This document shows, in pieces, positions 1 through 11,693 of a DNA stretch of 64,000 bases; within the stretch, counting starts at the first letter, position 1, and the number at the start of each line of letters is the position of its first letter. Location of the stretch: positions 43,731,464 through 43,795,463 of the forward strand of contig NC_134015.1 of the NCBI RefSeq assembly GCF_040712315.1. The letters are read 5' to 3'. Position numbers and translations under genes: made by a program. Source of the DNA: Castanea sativa. Lineage: Eukaryota; Streptophyta; Magnoliopsida; Fagales; Fagaceae. The notes under the pieces are model-generated. The model did not search any database. It saw only the letters and a program-made list of their open reading frames with translations, and was not told where the DNA came from.

Positions 1-330
1 TGGCAGAATACCTTCTGTCAAGTACTTCATGAATGGACTTCTCCAGTCTTTGCTGATGAATACAATGTAACTTTCCTCTCTGTATGCTGCAAGCTGGCAG
101 ATCTCGCATTGGGTTTGGACTTGATCTGCGTCCTTACCCATACTTGGCCAATAGAAACCTGCCCTTTGAAGTCTGTAGTAAAGACCAACTTCTCTGTAGG
201 ATCCGCAAGTCTTGTCATGCACTTCCTTCAACTTTCTTCGGGCTTCCTTTTGTCCCACAGATCTAGACAAGACCTCACCCGGCATCCTGCGGTACAACTC
301 CTCTTACCAAGGCGTAGTCTTTTAGCACCT
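1..330 (-). pseudogene. integrase N-terminal zinc-binding region (element D)
   Basis: Reading the minus strand gives the typical retroviral-type integrase HHCC region: EVHDKTCGSY, then LQRAGFYWPSMGKDA, then CEICQLA. The paired cysteines (C-x2-C) and the GFYWP block are intact. The second zinc-ligand histidine is not visible where relatives have a GNH or GSH block, so zinc binding is doubtful. The catalytic core would lie to the left of base 1. In an intact element this enzyme inserts the cDNA into chromosomes. Confidence 0.75.
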
Positions 331-619
331 TTAATTCTGCCGTATCTTCTCCTTCTGTCAAAGCTTCCTTTATAGGAATCCTCCAATCTTCTTCACATTG
401 TTCCTCTTGGAAGCTTTCCTTCAACATCTCCACAATAGACTCCCTCCTCTTGCTGACTTCTATCTCGATGCTATCTCCTTAAAAAATTATTTGTGAACCT
501 AACACGGCCAATGCATGCGCATATCGGCTCTCGTTCCTTGGGGCATGCTCTATCTCAAAAGTTAAGAACTTTTCCTCCATCTTCTGGGCCATTGTTCTGT
601 ACGGGGCTAAGCTGGGTTC

Positions 620-1367
620 CTACAAGGAGAAGCTTCCCTTGGCCTGGCAAACCACCAAGTTTGAATCACCCATTACTTTTAAATTTTTGATCCCCATTTC
701 AAGGGTCGTGGCTAACCCAATTAGGTAGGCCTCATATTCCGCCTTATTGTTTGAACAAGGGAATTGTAATTTGAATGAAAGTGTCACGGCCTTGTCTTCT
801 TCATGATACAAAACCACTTCTACTCCTCCTGATTGGGTGGTAGAAAACCCATTAAACTTCATCACCCATTACTCTCTGACTTCTTTTGCCATAGCTACTT
901 CTCCTGGGACCTCATCATCCTGGGACCTCATCATCCAGCGGGAATTCTTCTTCTCCTGAGAATTGCGCCAACAAGTCTAATATAGCTTGGCTCTTTATTA
1001 CCTTGGGCGTTCCCACTTTCAATTCATATTGTGACAATTGCAACAACCACTAGGATATTCTACCGGAAAGAATTGGTTGCTGCAACAAAGTTTTGATTGC
1101 ATGAAACCTAGTCATCAGCCACACTTCGTAGTCTAGGAAATAATGGCGTAATCTTTGAGAGACATATACTATGTCTAGGCATGCCCTTTTTGCCCTTGGG
1201 TAACGAGTTGCTGTATCCTTTAAGGTAAGGCTAATGTAGTAAACCAGTTGCTCAATGCCACCTCCATCTTCTTGGGCAGTCAATGCACCTAAGGCATATG
1301 AATTGGTGGCTAGGTTGAGTAACAATGGCTTTTTGCCGATTGGGGCTTGCACAGTAGGAAGGTTCAT
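620..1367 (-). pseudogene. RNase H region of pol (element D)
   Basis: Two blocks can be read. 1050-1367 encodes the segment after the RT palm, with YYISLTLKDTATRYP and a RLRHYFLDYEVWLMT stretch, typical of the RT-linked RNase H-like domain. 620-865 encodes an RNase HI-type block with CSNNKAEYEAYLIGL, carrying the conserved glutamate, and a following GDSNLVV with the conserved aspartate. In an intact element this degrades the RNA strand of RNA-DNA hybrids. The linker between the blocks is frameshifted, and a 24-bp imperfect duplication lies around 900-930. Confidence 0.75.
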
Positions 1368-1397
1368 TATGATCTGTTGCAGCCTTTTGAAGGCTGC

Positions 1398-2330
1398 CTA
1401 CTGTGCTTCTTTCCACTCAAAGCTTTGCCCCTTCTTGAGTAATCTGGCAAAAGTGACAGTAATTGATACAAATCCGGGGATGAATCTCCGGATGTATGAG
1501 ACTTTCCCCATGAAACTTTTTAACTCCTTTACAGTGGCTGGTGGTTTCATGGTTGCTATAGCCGTAGCTTTGGCCGGGTTTATGTCTATTCCTCTGTTGT
1601 GAACCAGGAAACCCAGAAATTTCCTAGAGGACACTCCAAATGCACACTTGAGGGGGTTCATCCTCAGTTTGAAAGCCCTACATCTCTCAAATACCCTTCT
1701 CAAAACTTTGGCGTGCTCTTCTCACTTCTTTGATTTCACCACTATGTCATCCACATAATCCTCTAGTTCCTGATGCATCATATCGTGGAATATAGCCGTC
1801 ATTATCCGTTAATTAGTTGCACCTGCATTTTTCAACCCAAAAGGCATCACAGTGTAGTAGAAGTTGCCTATGGGTGTTTTGAAAGCAGTTTTTTCCGCAT
1901 CCTTCAGTGCCATTCTGATCTGATTGTACCCACTAAATCCGTCCATGAATGAAAACATGGTGCTCCCTGCTGTAGAATCTATCAATATATCCATGTTCGG
2001 TAGTGGAAATTTCGTCTTTTGGGCAGACTCTATGGAGATTTTTGAAATCTATGCAACACCTTATTTGCCCGTTCTTCTTCTTCACTGGCACTAGGTTGGA
2101 TAGCCAGCACGGGTGTTGAATGGGCTTAATGAATCCTGCGCTAGCAATTTCTGTACCTCCTTGACTATTTGCCATTCTATCTCAGTGTGGAATACCCTGG
2201 CAGGCTGGGCCACTAGTTTGGCCGTGGGGTCCACATTCAATGTATGCACTACTAGCCTAGGATCCAATCTTGGCATTTCACTGTAATCCCATGTGAAGAC
2301 ATCTTTGAATTCTTTCAGCAACAGTATCTA
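1398..2330 (-). pseudogene. reverse transcriptase of element D
   Basis: Fragments in three frames cover the whole RT palm and fingers: LKEFKDVFTWDYSEMPRLD (N-terminal), PVKKKNGQIRCCIDFKNLH, SFMDGFSGYNQIRM, VMPFGLKNAGAT, then the catalytic YVDD at 1746-1757, then LKCAFGVSSRKFLGFLV and FIPGF. At least three frame breaks separate these blocks, so no full protein can be made. The catalytic motif itself is unchanged. Its place between protease and RNase H fits Ty3/gypsy pol. Confidence 0.85.
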
Positions 2331-2901
2331 TTCTGATTTCTCCTTTTTTGATAGTCTTGAACTAATTAAGATGGGTCTTGGTTCCTATGGGTCTGACCCT
2401 AAGTTAATTTCCTCAAATTTTTCTTCTGCCATAATGTGTACATCATTTTCTACCACAACTTCTTTGTCTTTCACCTCATTACTCTCCTCCTCTGAGCTTT
2501 CTTGAGCCACGTAACACACCAAACTTTTGCACTGCCACTCTTGTCTAGGGCACGCTTGCATTTTACACGTGGGCCCCGCCCACCTTTATAATTTTTATAA
2601 AACCCTACCATCAGGACCTCGAACCCTGACACATTGTAGTGTGTCATCTGACTCTATAGCGGGTGCTTCCTTTTGTTTTCTTCTTCTGCGATAGAAATTC
2701 CCTTAAATCGGGTTCTGGATCACTTCGAATGTCTTCCTACCTAGGTACGAAGGTGCCTCGTGGTTTTGACATTGAGCTTTCCTCGGATGGTGCCTATTGG
2801 ACGTAGAACATAGTTTCTACTAGATGAGCTTCTGCTTGCTCAAAAGGCAATGGATTTGCTGCTATGCATATCATTCTGCCATTCAATCTTCCCTTCAAGC
2901 A

Positions 2902-3255
2902 CTAGTGATAGGTGGATGGGACTAGTCGGTGCTTGTGCAACCACGGCCTCCCCAAAAGCACATGATATGAGACTTCTATTTTTACCCCGTGGAATCGAGC
3001 TAGGGAAGCTAAGGGGCCTACCTTTAACCACAACTGGATGTGTCCTACGGTGTATTTGCCCCTTCCTCCAAACCTTGTCACTTCCATTTGACACCCCTGA
3101 TTCTTTCTTTCTGAAATTCCTGCCGCTTGTAAAGTGCTTAATGGAATGAGATTTACAGAAGTGCCTGTATCCACTAAGGCCCTCTTGATGGGGATTTGGT
3201 TTATAGATGCTGCCAAGTAAAGGGGCCTTCTGTGATCTGAGTACCCCACTGCCAT
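2902..3255 (-). pseudogene. retropepsin-type aspartic protease (element D)
   Basis: An open stretch of 117 codons includes the active-site block RALVDTGTSVNLIPL (the D-T-G triad of pepsin-like proteases) and the second conserved block VSYHVLLGRPWLH (LLGRPW). In the family, this dimeric protease cuts the gag-pol polyprotein. It lies between gag (right) and RT (left), as expected. The frame is open across the whole domain, but flanking sequence is broken. Confidence 0.8.
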
Positions 3256-3379
3256 ATCTTCTTCACTAAAAGTGATCTCATTTGACTCTTACAAGAAAGC
3301 CCTGTCACCTACGACTTCTGCGGTTAGGCATTCTATCCTTGCCCTAGTGGCGATGCTCACTAGGGCTTCCGTAGCTACT

Positions 3380-4836
3380 GTTCACTCTCTCGCTGTGAGC
3401 CCCAATTGATCGAATAAATTTTTGAACTTGGAACTCTTCTGTAAGGTAGTAATTGTTGTAGCAGGCAGGGCTGGACTCTCTTCTTCGTCCTCCCCTGGAT
3501 CCGCACAAATCACAACCTCTACCACACCCTTCCCTTTATGGTTTGGGAGTGGATTTCTTTGAACTTCCGGGTAGGACAGCTCCAGAGTCCCTTCCTTGAT
3601 CCTGCAATGTACCAATCTGCGGAGCACCCAACATTCTGCGGTAGGATGTTGCACGTAGTTGTGCAAGCGGCAGAAGCGTGGGTCCCTTCACTCTTCCTCT
3701 ATGGGTTCTCTAGAAACTTGATTAGGCTTGAAGACCCCGTATGCTATCCATTTATCTAGGAGCACCTCTAGCTCTTTTGGGGTGCATAGTAGTGGTGGAG
3801 GGGTATCATATTCCCTCACATCATCTTTCCTCTTTCTTTCGCCAGTGGATACTGCCATAGCTTGTGGGGCATTCCTTTTGTCAGAAGTTGGCCTTACTGA
3901 CTAAGTAGTCTTTCTAGCCTTTTGCAACAATTGTGTAAACTGGGAGATTTTCAAGTTTTCCAAGACGGTTCTATACTCTCTAATCATGTTTGTCATACAT
4001 ATTTCTACCAACGTCTTTTCCTCGTAATGATCATAGCAGTCAAGTGCTATGTCTCTGAAACGTTTAATGTACTCTATTAAGTCCTCACCACTTCTTTGCT
4101 TGGTTTCTTGCAAGGTCACAAGTGTTACTATTTCTTCTCCATTGAAGTATTTAGTGCAAAATACGTCCACCATGTCATCCCAGGTCGGAATTGATCTTGG
4201 CTTTAGACCAATGTACCAAGTAGACACACGGTCACATAGTGATTTAGAAAATTCTCGAAGACATAGGTCCTTGTCTACAGCATAAGGGCCAAGAGTATCA
4301 ATAAACTTACTTATGTGCTCAACAACACTTCCCTTCCTACCATCATACTGTGCGAAAACTCGTGATTCATACCTCTCGGGGTATGGTTTGTTGAGTACTC
4401 TTGATGGGTAAGGAGGTTTTCATGCATAGAATCTCTCCTTTGGCGCTCTGGCCCTCTCCTGTTCTAGAAGAGCCACTACTTCAGCCATAGTTATGAAACG
4501 TTATTCCGCATTCTATGAAACACCTCCAACTAATGTCTCCTCTTTGTCTACCACATGCTCTAAGACATGCAGGCTCCCGTTCTCCTTTGTCTTATCTGTT
4601 TTCAGCTAATGAATTTCCTCCATCATCTGCTACTGCGAATGTTGCAATGATTGCAACACCTCAATGAAAACATTGGCGTTGTCGGTGGGGATCCTTGGCT
4701 GAGGTTGGGGTTTAGCCCCCACCTTGTTGATACCTTCCGCCTGGTTGGGCTACTATTGGTGAAGCGTTGTTGGCCTAGATTCTGCCTGTAAGGGCACGAC
4801 ACTCATGTTTTGAGTCATCGTAGATTTTGGGGGCAT
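3380..4836 (-). pseudogene. gag (element D)
   Basis: Reading leftward from a start near 4836 (MPPKSTMTQNMSV), broken frames give an N-terminal region, a coiled block MAEVVALLEQERARAPKERF, the retrotransposon gag core (VSTWYIGLKPRSIPTWDDM ... KYFNGEE ... QRSGEDLIEYIKRFRDIAL, 3901-4227) and a zinc-knuckle-like block CRLHNYVQHPTAECW near 3640. The family protein forms the virus-like particle and packages RNA. Several in-frame stops lie in 4440-4780. The core domain is clear. Confidence 0.8.
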
Positions 4837-4883
4837 TTTTCTACAAGGACTTTTGTCTTTTGTCCCTATCTGTTTCCCAACTC

Positions 4884-4906
4884 CTCAGTGAAGTCGCTAA
4901 TTAAAA
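4884..4906 (-). other. degenerate primer-binding site, element D
   Basis: On the minus strand, directly after the LTR end, the sequence reads TAGCGACTTCACTGAGGAG. This resembles the TGGCGACT-type primer sites of plant Tat/Athila elements (from memory). The second base is changed (TA for TG). Its position between LTR and gag supports the LTR boundary at 4907. Confidence 0.5.
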
Positions 4907-6245
4907 TGTGGTAGGTCTTTTTTGTGATTTTGGGCTAGACTATCTCCTGCTGTATCGTGGCTCGAGTGTTTTGGATAGGAGAGTTGGAACCTATTTAGTT
5001 GTGACCCACCCTGAACCGGCTTGTGTGCAAACACTATGTCTCGTCTGCTGAAACTTCAATCACGTGCCCATGACAGACATCGTTGCTACAGAGGAGCCAT
5101 GACAGACAAATATGATAAAATAATAAGGGAAGAAATGAGTTACTCCTTAGTCACTGTGGCATTCTTATCTGCCATGGTGTGGGTGTTCTCTCTTCCTATC
5201 CCTCTTGGCATGCATCTAGTGGTTCCAACTCACTCTTGCTTCTTTTGGGTGGTATGTCATCCCAGCGGGATATTTCCCCCAAAAGAATATGAGCAGGAAC
5301 CCTAGAATAGACTCTCCCTTCTCCCCACCGCCAGACCATACCCTCTCTTACCTTTGACCCATGACCCACCACTCCTGTATTAGCTGGGTACAGGCTGGTC
5401 GTATCTGGGCTTTGCTCATGCTCTGCTTCTGTCCAAAATTTGTCCGCTGCTAATGCGTTTGCCATGGTCTGAAGGCTCATCTGTGCATTCTTCCGCTCAT
5501 CCTTGACCTCTTATGGCGTGAACTATTTTATGACTTCCCATTCTTTATGACCTGTTCCCCTAAGGGACTGGGCCTTGCTTGATGGTGGGCTTTTCCTCCC
5601 TCGGCCTACTCTTTTGCTCCTTCCGTAGTCTTGCTACCATTTTCTGCCATACCACTTTGTTGTCCCTGCCATGGTGTTATTTGACTCATGCCTGCCGGGC
5701 CTCTTTGGGCCTGCTACCTATTCTTCTCCCAATGACTCAATACGGTCATTGGTTTTATACTCATGCTACTTTGGGCTTTTCTTGACCCGTTTCATTGCTT
5801 GTGGGTTCTCTTGTCCCATTTCTCTCTTCTTGAGCATCATTGGCCCATTTGCTTTCCTTGGGCGTCCTTGGCCTGTTTTCTAATTCTGCATACCCATAAG
5901 CTCTTACCAACGCCCTTGGGCCTCCCTGACCCAATTACCTTATTCCTCATCCTTGGGGTTCATGTGCTTATTATCAGCCCCTTACTTTCTTACTTCATTA
6001 CTTCGGGTTTGCTGTGACCCATTCTTACTTTGCTACGTCACATAATGCCCATGGGTTTTCTACTTCTCTTTCCAAGCTCCTTTAGGCCCATTTGCTTTCC
6101 TCAAAGCCCATTTATGTATTTTATGGGCTTACAAACCACTGCTCCTGCCATCCAAGCTTAATGGTTCTTTTAACCATCCACTAACTCTTCCTTACCCATA
6201 TTGTTGGGCTTCTTCTTGCTGTTGGGTCTCATAATGGTCATCAAC
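4907..6245 (-). repeat. 5' LTR of element D
   Basis: Begins TGTGGTAGG next to the primer site and ends near CATCAACA. It is C/T-rich on the plus strand and has no coding capacity; open frames here are chance. The left end is fixed by the primer site. The right end is a guess because the partner LTR is outside the window. Its middle (about 5200-5450) resembles 14070-14330, so a second copy of this LTR family exists in the window. Confidence 0.6.
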
Positions 6246-6636
6246 ACCACTTTATTCAATTATGGTTTCTAGGCACAACTTGTACTTTCTTCAATATCTT
6301 AAAACCTACCTACTTCTCATTTGCCTTGCACATTTGAATCTAGCATATTTACTTAACTAAATAACATTAAAACTTATATGCATCTTCAAAGAAAAAAGTT
6401 ATATACTATAATACGTCTTTTTTATTTTTCTCAAAACGTAAAATGGACAAGATTCATCTACATGTTACCTGTAGAGGAAATTGAAGTCAACGGCATTTCA
6501 AATGATAACCATTTTGCGTTTAAAGTTTTCTATACCATGGTTGGTATATATATACATGTGTGTGAAAGTACATCATCTTTATCCTTATCTCTAGCATAAC
6601 ACATAGAGTTTGTTCTGATCATGTAAACCATGTTAT
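6246..6636. other. intergenic, no feature seen
   Basis: AT-rich single-copy-looking sequence between the D LTR and the MITE. A short ATATATATA run lies near 6546. No coding signal, repeat pair or RNA gene was recognised. Confidence 0.5.
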
Positions 6637-7053
6637 CAGGTAGAGGGCGAAAATGGGCTTTTACCTTTTTCACAAAAAAAATCAGCATGTTGCCCCCTTT
6701 CCCAAACTAATCAGGGAAATGCCCCTCTTTTGAAACTCGATTTTCTCAAAATCGAGTTAAGTTCTATAGCGACGTTTTAAGGAGCCTATAGTGGCGTTTT
6801 GGAACTCGACCCTCATGAAATCGAGTTATAGGTAAAAAAAAAAAAAAAAAATATTTACCCATAACTCGATTTCATGGAGCTTTAGTTACAAAACGCCGCT
6901 ATAGGTCCTTAAAACGTCGCTATAGGCTCCTTAAAATGTCGCTATAGTGCTCTAGAAAATTTTTTTTTTTTTTAAACTCGATTTTGAGAAAATCGAGTTT
7001 CAAAAGAGGGGCATTTCCCTAATTAGTTTAGGAAAGGGGGCAACATGCTGAAA

Positions 7054-7087
<34 letters not shown>

Positions 7088-7130
7088 TTTTTTTTTGAAA
7101 AGGGCAAAAGCCCATTTCCCCCAGGTAGAG
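6637..7130. mobile_element. Mutator-type foldback MITE with 9-bp target duplication
   Basis: The element occupies 6646-7121 (476 bp). The 9-bp direct repeat CAGGTAGAG flanks it at 6637-6645 and 7122-7130. The two halves are near-complete inverted repeats: the left starts GGCGAAAATGGGCTTTTACC and the complement of the right starts GGGGAAATGGGCTTTTGCC. Similarity continues to an A-rich centre near 6840. A (GT)n run (7055-7083) sits only in the right arm. The 9-bp duplication and long terminal inverted repeats fit Mutator-like elements. No coding capacity. Confidence 0.85.
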
Positions 7131-7470
7131 AGAAGAGAAGAGATCGTATATTAACTATTTTTTTTTAAAAAAAAAATCTCTTTCATGGTTTTAAGATTGA
7201 GACATAATTATCAATTAAGGGAATTGATATTATTGTAGAGAGTGCAGGTGTGAAGCCGAAGTTCTAATCACCCTAGAACTCATAAATCAAATAAATCTCC
7301 AATTGCTAATAAAAAAAATCAAAAGTGAGAGGACATGTTAATGATAACTATGAAAAACTCAAAAAAAAAAAAAAATAGTAGTAATTGTATGGCATTAGGA
7401 CATAAATGGTAGGATATTGTGATATATATCATGTTAAATATTTAATTTAATTAAAAGATTTCTATAAATT
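7131..7470. other. AT-rich spacer
   Basis: AT-rich sequence with several A runs. No gene or repeat boundary was recognised before the Helitron-like terminus at 7471. Confidence 0.4.
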
Positions 7471-7545
7471 TTCTGCAATTTGGTGCATCCACTCAACGCA
7501 ACCACGGCTTCTAAGCCCAACTTTTATTGTATAGTATATGATATA
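7471..7545 (-). mobile_element. Helitron-like 5' terminus, minus orientation
   Basis: Read on the minus strand: an ACTATACAATAAAAG start followed by TTGGGCTTAGAAGCCGTGG. This matches the 5' end at 8492 on the plus strand (ATAATAAAAGTTGGGCTTAA, then GCCGTGGTTG). Sharing this terminal block in opposite orientation implies a second Helitron-like insertion running leftward. Its 3' hairpin and CTAG end were not found to the left, so it is truncated. Confidence 0.45.
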
Positions 7546-8491
7546 TATATATATATATATCAAAAAATATATAAAAAAAAATTTTAAATCCAAAGAAGAA
7601 CCTATTTTATATATGTGTGTACATTTATATAAACTAAAGCCTCTGAAACTCTCACAATTTGCCACGTCAGCACAATATTTAAATAAAATTATCATTTTAT
7701 TTAAATAAAATTATTTTTGTTTAGTCCAAACTTAATAAGGAGTGAAACTCTATCTCTCTAACAAGTTCAACTTAAACTCAAACTCATTATTATTATTTTT
7801 TTAAACAAAATTATTTTTGTTTAATTCAAACTTAACAAGGAGTGAAACTCTCTCTCTAACAAGTCCAACTTAAATTCAAACTCAAATATTGATAATTTAT
7901 CTCCAAATTTGCGAGGTTAATTTTGAACACTATAAAAGTAAAGTAAACCTTAATATTTTTTTTCTTAAAGCCAAGTAGAGGTATGAGCTCTTCTTATGTT
8001 ATTTTTTCTCCACTATGTCAAAAAAAAAAATTTATGGTTTTTCATGTATTTTTTAAAAAGTGATTTTGGTACATGAACCACCAAACTCTCTTTAGCCGTT
8101 TTTTACAAGATAAAAAAGCTTGCTATAATTGAAATTATTTTTTTGAATGTAATTCATCTTTCTCTTATATTTCTCTATTGTTTAGTCATATATATATATG
8201 TATTTGTTTATATATTTCAAAGCAGTGAATCATCTGATTCTTTAATATTTTTTGGTTTTTCAGAATTTTTAATTTTTGAATTATTTTTTTGCAGTATCTG
8301 AAACTATCTGACAAATTTTTTGTAAGTCATTGCATGTTTAAGCAATGACTTCTTCACCAAATTGTAACACAAATTGAAGTCATACAAGAGCAAATTATGC
8401 AATGGTGTAGTTTTTTAAATTTTTTATAAAATTATTTTAACCTACCTCACAAATAGGTAGGTTTCCGTGCATAACATGAGTTCGTAACTAG
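7546..8491 (+). mobile_element. Helitron-like segment 1 (3' end at 8491)
   Basis: The 3' end reads CCGTGCATAACATGAG then TTCGTAACTAG, followed by T. This is a decayed form of the CCGTGCnnnnCACGG hairpin plus CTAG|T of plant Helitrons. Inside is a 100-bp tandem duplication (7702-7785 and 7802-7886). The block 8130-8335 resembles 11600-11860, so it belongs with segment 3. The 5' boundary is not certain. No Rep/helicase coding was seen. Confidence 0.4.
7702..7886. repeat. 100-bp tandem duplication
   Basis: Two diverged copies offset by exactly 100 bp; for example AGTGAAACTC occurs at 7741 and 7841, each followed by a TCTCTAACAAG block. Non-coding. Confidence 0.75.
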
Positions 8492-10717
8492 TATACTATA
8501 TAATAAAAGTTGGGCTTAAATGCCGTGGTTGTGCTAAATGGCTTTACCATATTGTAGAATTTTTTTTAGATTTAAAAAATATATAATATTTTTCTTCCAT
8601 AATTTCTAAGTTGATAAAATTCTTAATTTGATTACAATTTAAATTCTTCATCTCATCCATGTAATCCTTATTTTTTTTTTATGTGTATTGTATAAAAAAA
8701 AAAGTAGCAATTTTTTATTTATTTACTACATTACACGTAAAAAGAAAAATTTTATATAAAAAAAAGTTATATATTACTAACAAAAGTCTAATCAATATTG
8801 CAGACTTTTTTTTTTTTTTAAAGAATTAAAGTGATAAGACACGTAAAAAAAAAAAAAAACCTTAGAAACATGGATAAGATAACTAATTTACTTAGATTAG
8901 GATCGTGTAACTATTAAGTATTATTTTATTTAAAATTTAAAATTACAAATAAAAAATAATTTTAGAAAAAAAAATGCACGCTTTTTTTTTTCTAAATAGA
9001 AACATTTTATAACAATATATAATTGATTAGAATTTCACATTGGATAGGTGTTTCTTTAATTCCAAACCATCTAATAATATCTCTTATAATTTAACTTTAA
9101 TATAATTTGAAATTCTATGTCTAATTGAACTCTTCCAAGTCCTAACTTCCAAGTTTTTTGGATAAACATGCATCCTAAGTGATGAGTTTTGCGTTTAAAA
9201 AAAAAAAAAAAGTTAATTGTGACAATTTTTTTAATACATATCTTTTTTCTAATAATTTTATTTCTCTTGTAATTCCTAAATTGATTAGAAATCTAACATC
9301 TTCACAATTGAAAATTCTCTATATATACAATTTTTTTTAGTGTATTATTATATATTTATATGCACAACTTCTTCATTTACGGCTTCTTTCTTTCTCTTTT
9401 TCATTTTTTTTAATAAATTTTTTGGAGACAGAAACACTAATTATTCTAATCAACTTTTTCTCTCCCCATTGTTAATAATAAGTTTGTATCTCTACTCTTT
9501 TTGTTTGCAGTAGAATGCTTTGTTAAAACCACACTATTACAGGTATATTTCTATTCTTTGTTTTTGTTTTTATGGTTTTGCTTATGAATCATAAATGCAA
9601 TTTTATGAACCTATATAAATATTTCACCTTTATGATTTGTCAAGTATCAATTATTATTTGAGTTTGTTTTGTCTGTACTAGAATATTTTATCAAAGCCAC
9701 CATCCACACTATTAAAGGTATGCTTCTTCTCTTTCTTTCTTTTTCTTTTTTTTTTCAAGGGTTTTGTTTAAAAGTCATAAGTTCAATTTTAAATCCATGA
9801 AATTCATATATAAGCCTTTATAAATATTTCACATATATGATTTGTCTAGCATTAGTTATTATTTGAGTTGGTTTTGTTTGTAGTAGAATGTTTTATCAAA
9901 GCCACAACCCATATTATTATAGGTATGTTTCTCTTCTTTGTTATTTTTTTTTGTGTGTGTTTTTTTATTTATGGTTTTGCTTTTGAGTCATTAAAAGGTA
10001 ATTTTAAATCCACGAAATCTACCATATAAACCTCTATAAATATTTGACCTTCACGATTTGTCCGTATCAATTATTATTTGAGTTAAACTTAAAGGTATGA
10101 AGATTTATCCTTCTATCGCTATAATATTCTTCCTTTTTATCCTACAAAAATATGTTTAGTTTTTTTCTTCTTCTTTGTTTGGTTTTGCATTTATGAATTA
10201 TTTGTACTCATCTTTTTTTTTTTCCTCATAGGCTTTATCTATTTATTATTTAAGAATTATCAAATTTTGTATTTCCTCCTACAATAAGGGTTTCATCTTT
10301 TTTATTTCTAGGTTGTATCTGAGTTATGTTAATATTTGCATTATTAGATTAAATTGATTTTCTTGAATAGTAAAATTTTTATGTTACTATTTCTCATTTT
10401 TATTTTCGTTGATAGTAATATTATATGTGTGTGCTACAAAAATGTCATTATAAGACAACTAATAAGTTAGAAGAGAATTATGTTTATTTTTTAGCAAATG
10501 AAATACCTTTGGTTAAGTTTCCATAGGTTTTTAATTATCAAATTTAGGAATTTTTTTCATATAAATATGTTGTGTTATTGGTTGATACTTTTAAGAATAG
10601 TAATTTATATGCAATTTATATAATCTAGATTCAAGTGATTAATAATTTATTATTTCTCAATAAAATTATACTAAAAGTTTATAACTAAAACCGTGCAACA
10701 CACGGGCATAATACTAG
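8492..10717 (+). mobile_element. Non-autonomous Helitron-like element (segment 2)
   Basis: The 5' end abuts the previous CTAG|T and reads TATACTATATAATAAAAG followed by TTGGGCTT. The 3' end has a perfect 5-bp hairpin (CCGTG 10691-10695, CACGG 10701-10705), then GCATAATACTAG ending at 10717, followed by T. These are hallmark Helitron ends. The 2.2-kb interior is AT-rich, has no ORF, and contains three copies of a 170-215 bp repeat (9480-10085). Confidence 0.65.
9480..10085. repeat. three tandem repeats inside the Helitron-like element
   Basis: Each copy has a TAGAAT block (9510, about 9680, 9893), a GCCACA/ACCACA block with ACTATTA, a T-rich stretch, then ATAAATATTT and ATCAATTATTATTTGAGTT. 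Spacings are about 168 and 215 bp. Differences come mainly from variable T runs. Confidence 0.7.
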
Positions 10718-11169
10718 TGTGTGTGCATGTGTGTATACACGAAACCTTTGACTTTTTGTTGAACTTTCTACAATTTTCCACATCAGCATTTTTTATTTAT
10801 ATTTAAGTTGGTTTAATTCGATTTAAAATTTTGACACATCAACTTCGTAAGCCTCATAAATTTACATTTCATTATAATTTATTTTAATTAGTTTTAACTT
10901 TTTTTGGGACTCTTCCATATTAGTTTTATGTAAACCCAAAGGAAACTAAACAAACTGACTACTACACAACTACTACTAAGTAGTGCTAATACATAAACAC
11001 TCTTAAAACCTAAAGCTAAACTTAAGGGAGTAAGGATATGCTAAGAGAGAGAAAAAATAGTGAAATACTCTCTGTAATTTTTTTAATCAATGTTTTTTAG
11101 ATTCAGGTTGATGGTTGGCCTCTCTCCACAAAGATACTGATATTTTTTTTAAATAATTGTGATCAATTG

Positions 11170-11291
11170 GTTATTTTTTTTCTTTTTAAAGGGAGAGAGA
11201 GATTCAAAATTTTTTTGTGTAGGCGGAGATTGAACCTCAGATCTCTTATTCAATCATTAGAGACTTTACCAGTTGAGCTAACTGAAACTCA
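11170..11291 (-). mobile_element. tRNA-derived SINE with 12-bp target duplication
   Basis: Minus strand, 122 bp. The pol III A box reads TTAGCTCAACTGGT and the B box GAGGTTCAATCTC, followed by CGCCTACAC and an A-rich tail. The direct repeat TGTGATCAATTG flanks it at 11158-11169 and 11292-11303. It is not a tRNA gene: no acceptor stem or cloverleaf is formed. Related partial copies lie at 43261 and 47933. Confidence 0.85.
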
Positions 11292-11645
11292 TGTGATCAA
11301 TTGTTTAGTGCTCAAGCTTGAAAATTCTTATATTTTTAGATTACTTCTGTGGATCAGCTTTTCAATGGGTCCATTTAGTGGACTCATAATCTCAATAATT
11401 TTCCATAGATTATGCTATATTGCTAATTGTATGCTAAATTTATAGTGTTTTCTTTTGTAGCATGCAGCTTATCCAAATTTAGACGGTTCCATATAGTCAT
11501 GGAGCTTAGCATTTGACTTTTATTTATTGGCCCATATTTTCTTCCCATCCCATTACAATTTTCTTTCCATTAAATTTGGATGTTGAATTGAAGTTTTTGT
11601 TATCTAATTTAATTTTTTCCTGTCTTATATTTTTCGATTGTGTAG

Positions 11646-11648
11646 TTG

Positions 11649-11693
<45 letters not shown>
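11646..11693. repeat. (TACA)n/(TA)n microsatellite
   Basis: About six CATA units run into a TA run and then a T run. Confidence 0.95.

Larger units (their letters stand above)
1..6245 (-). mobile_element. Ty3/gypsy LTR retrotransposon D, 3' part outside window
   Basis: Minus-strand element read from right to left: 5' LTR, primer-binding site, gag, aspartic protease, reverse transcriptase, RNase H, integrase. The window starts inside the integrase, so the 3' LTR and anything after pol are not visible. The domain order with integrase last is diagnostic of Ty3/gypsy. All frames are broken by stops and shifts, so this is an old, inactive copy. The Tat/Athila branch is the likely home, judged from memory of the primer-site type and long LTR; moderate certainty. 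Confidence 0.85.

Noticed and set aside
5579..6017. overlapping frames of 68-84 codons resembling membrane proteins
   Set aside because: T/C-rich LTR of element D gives Leu/Phe/Ser-rich chance frames in several registers.
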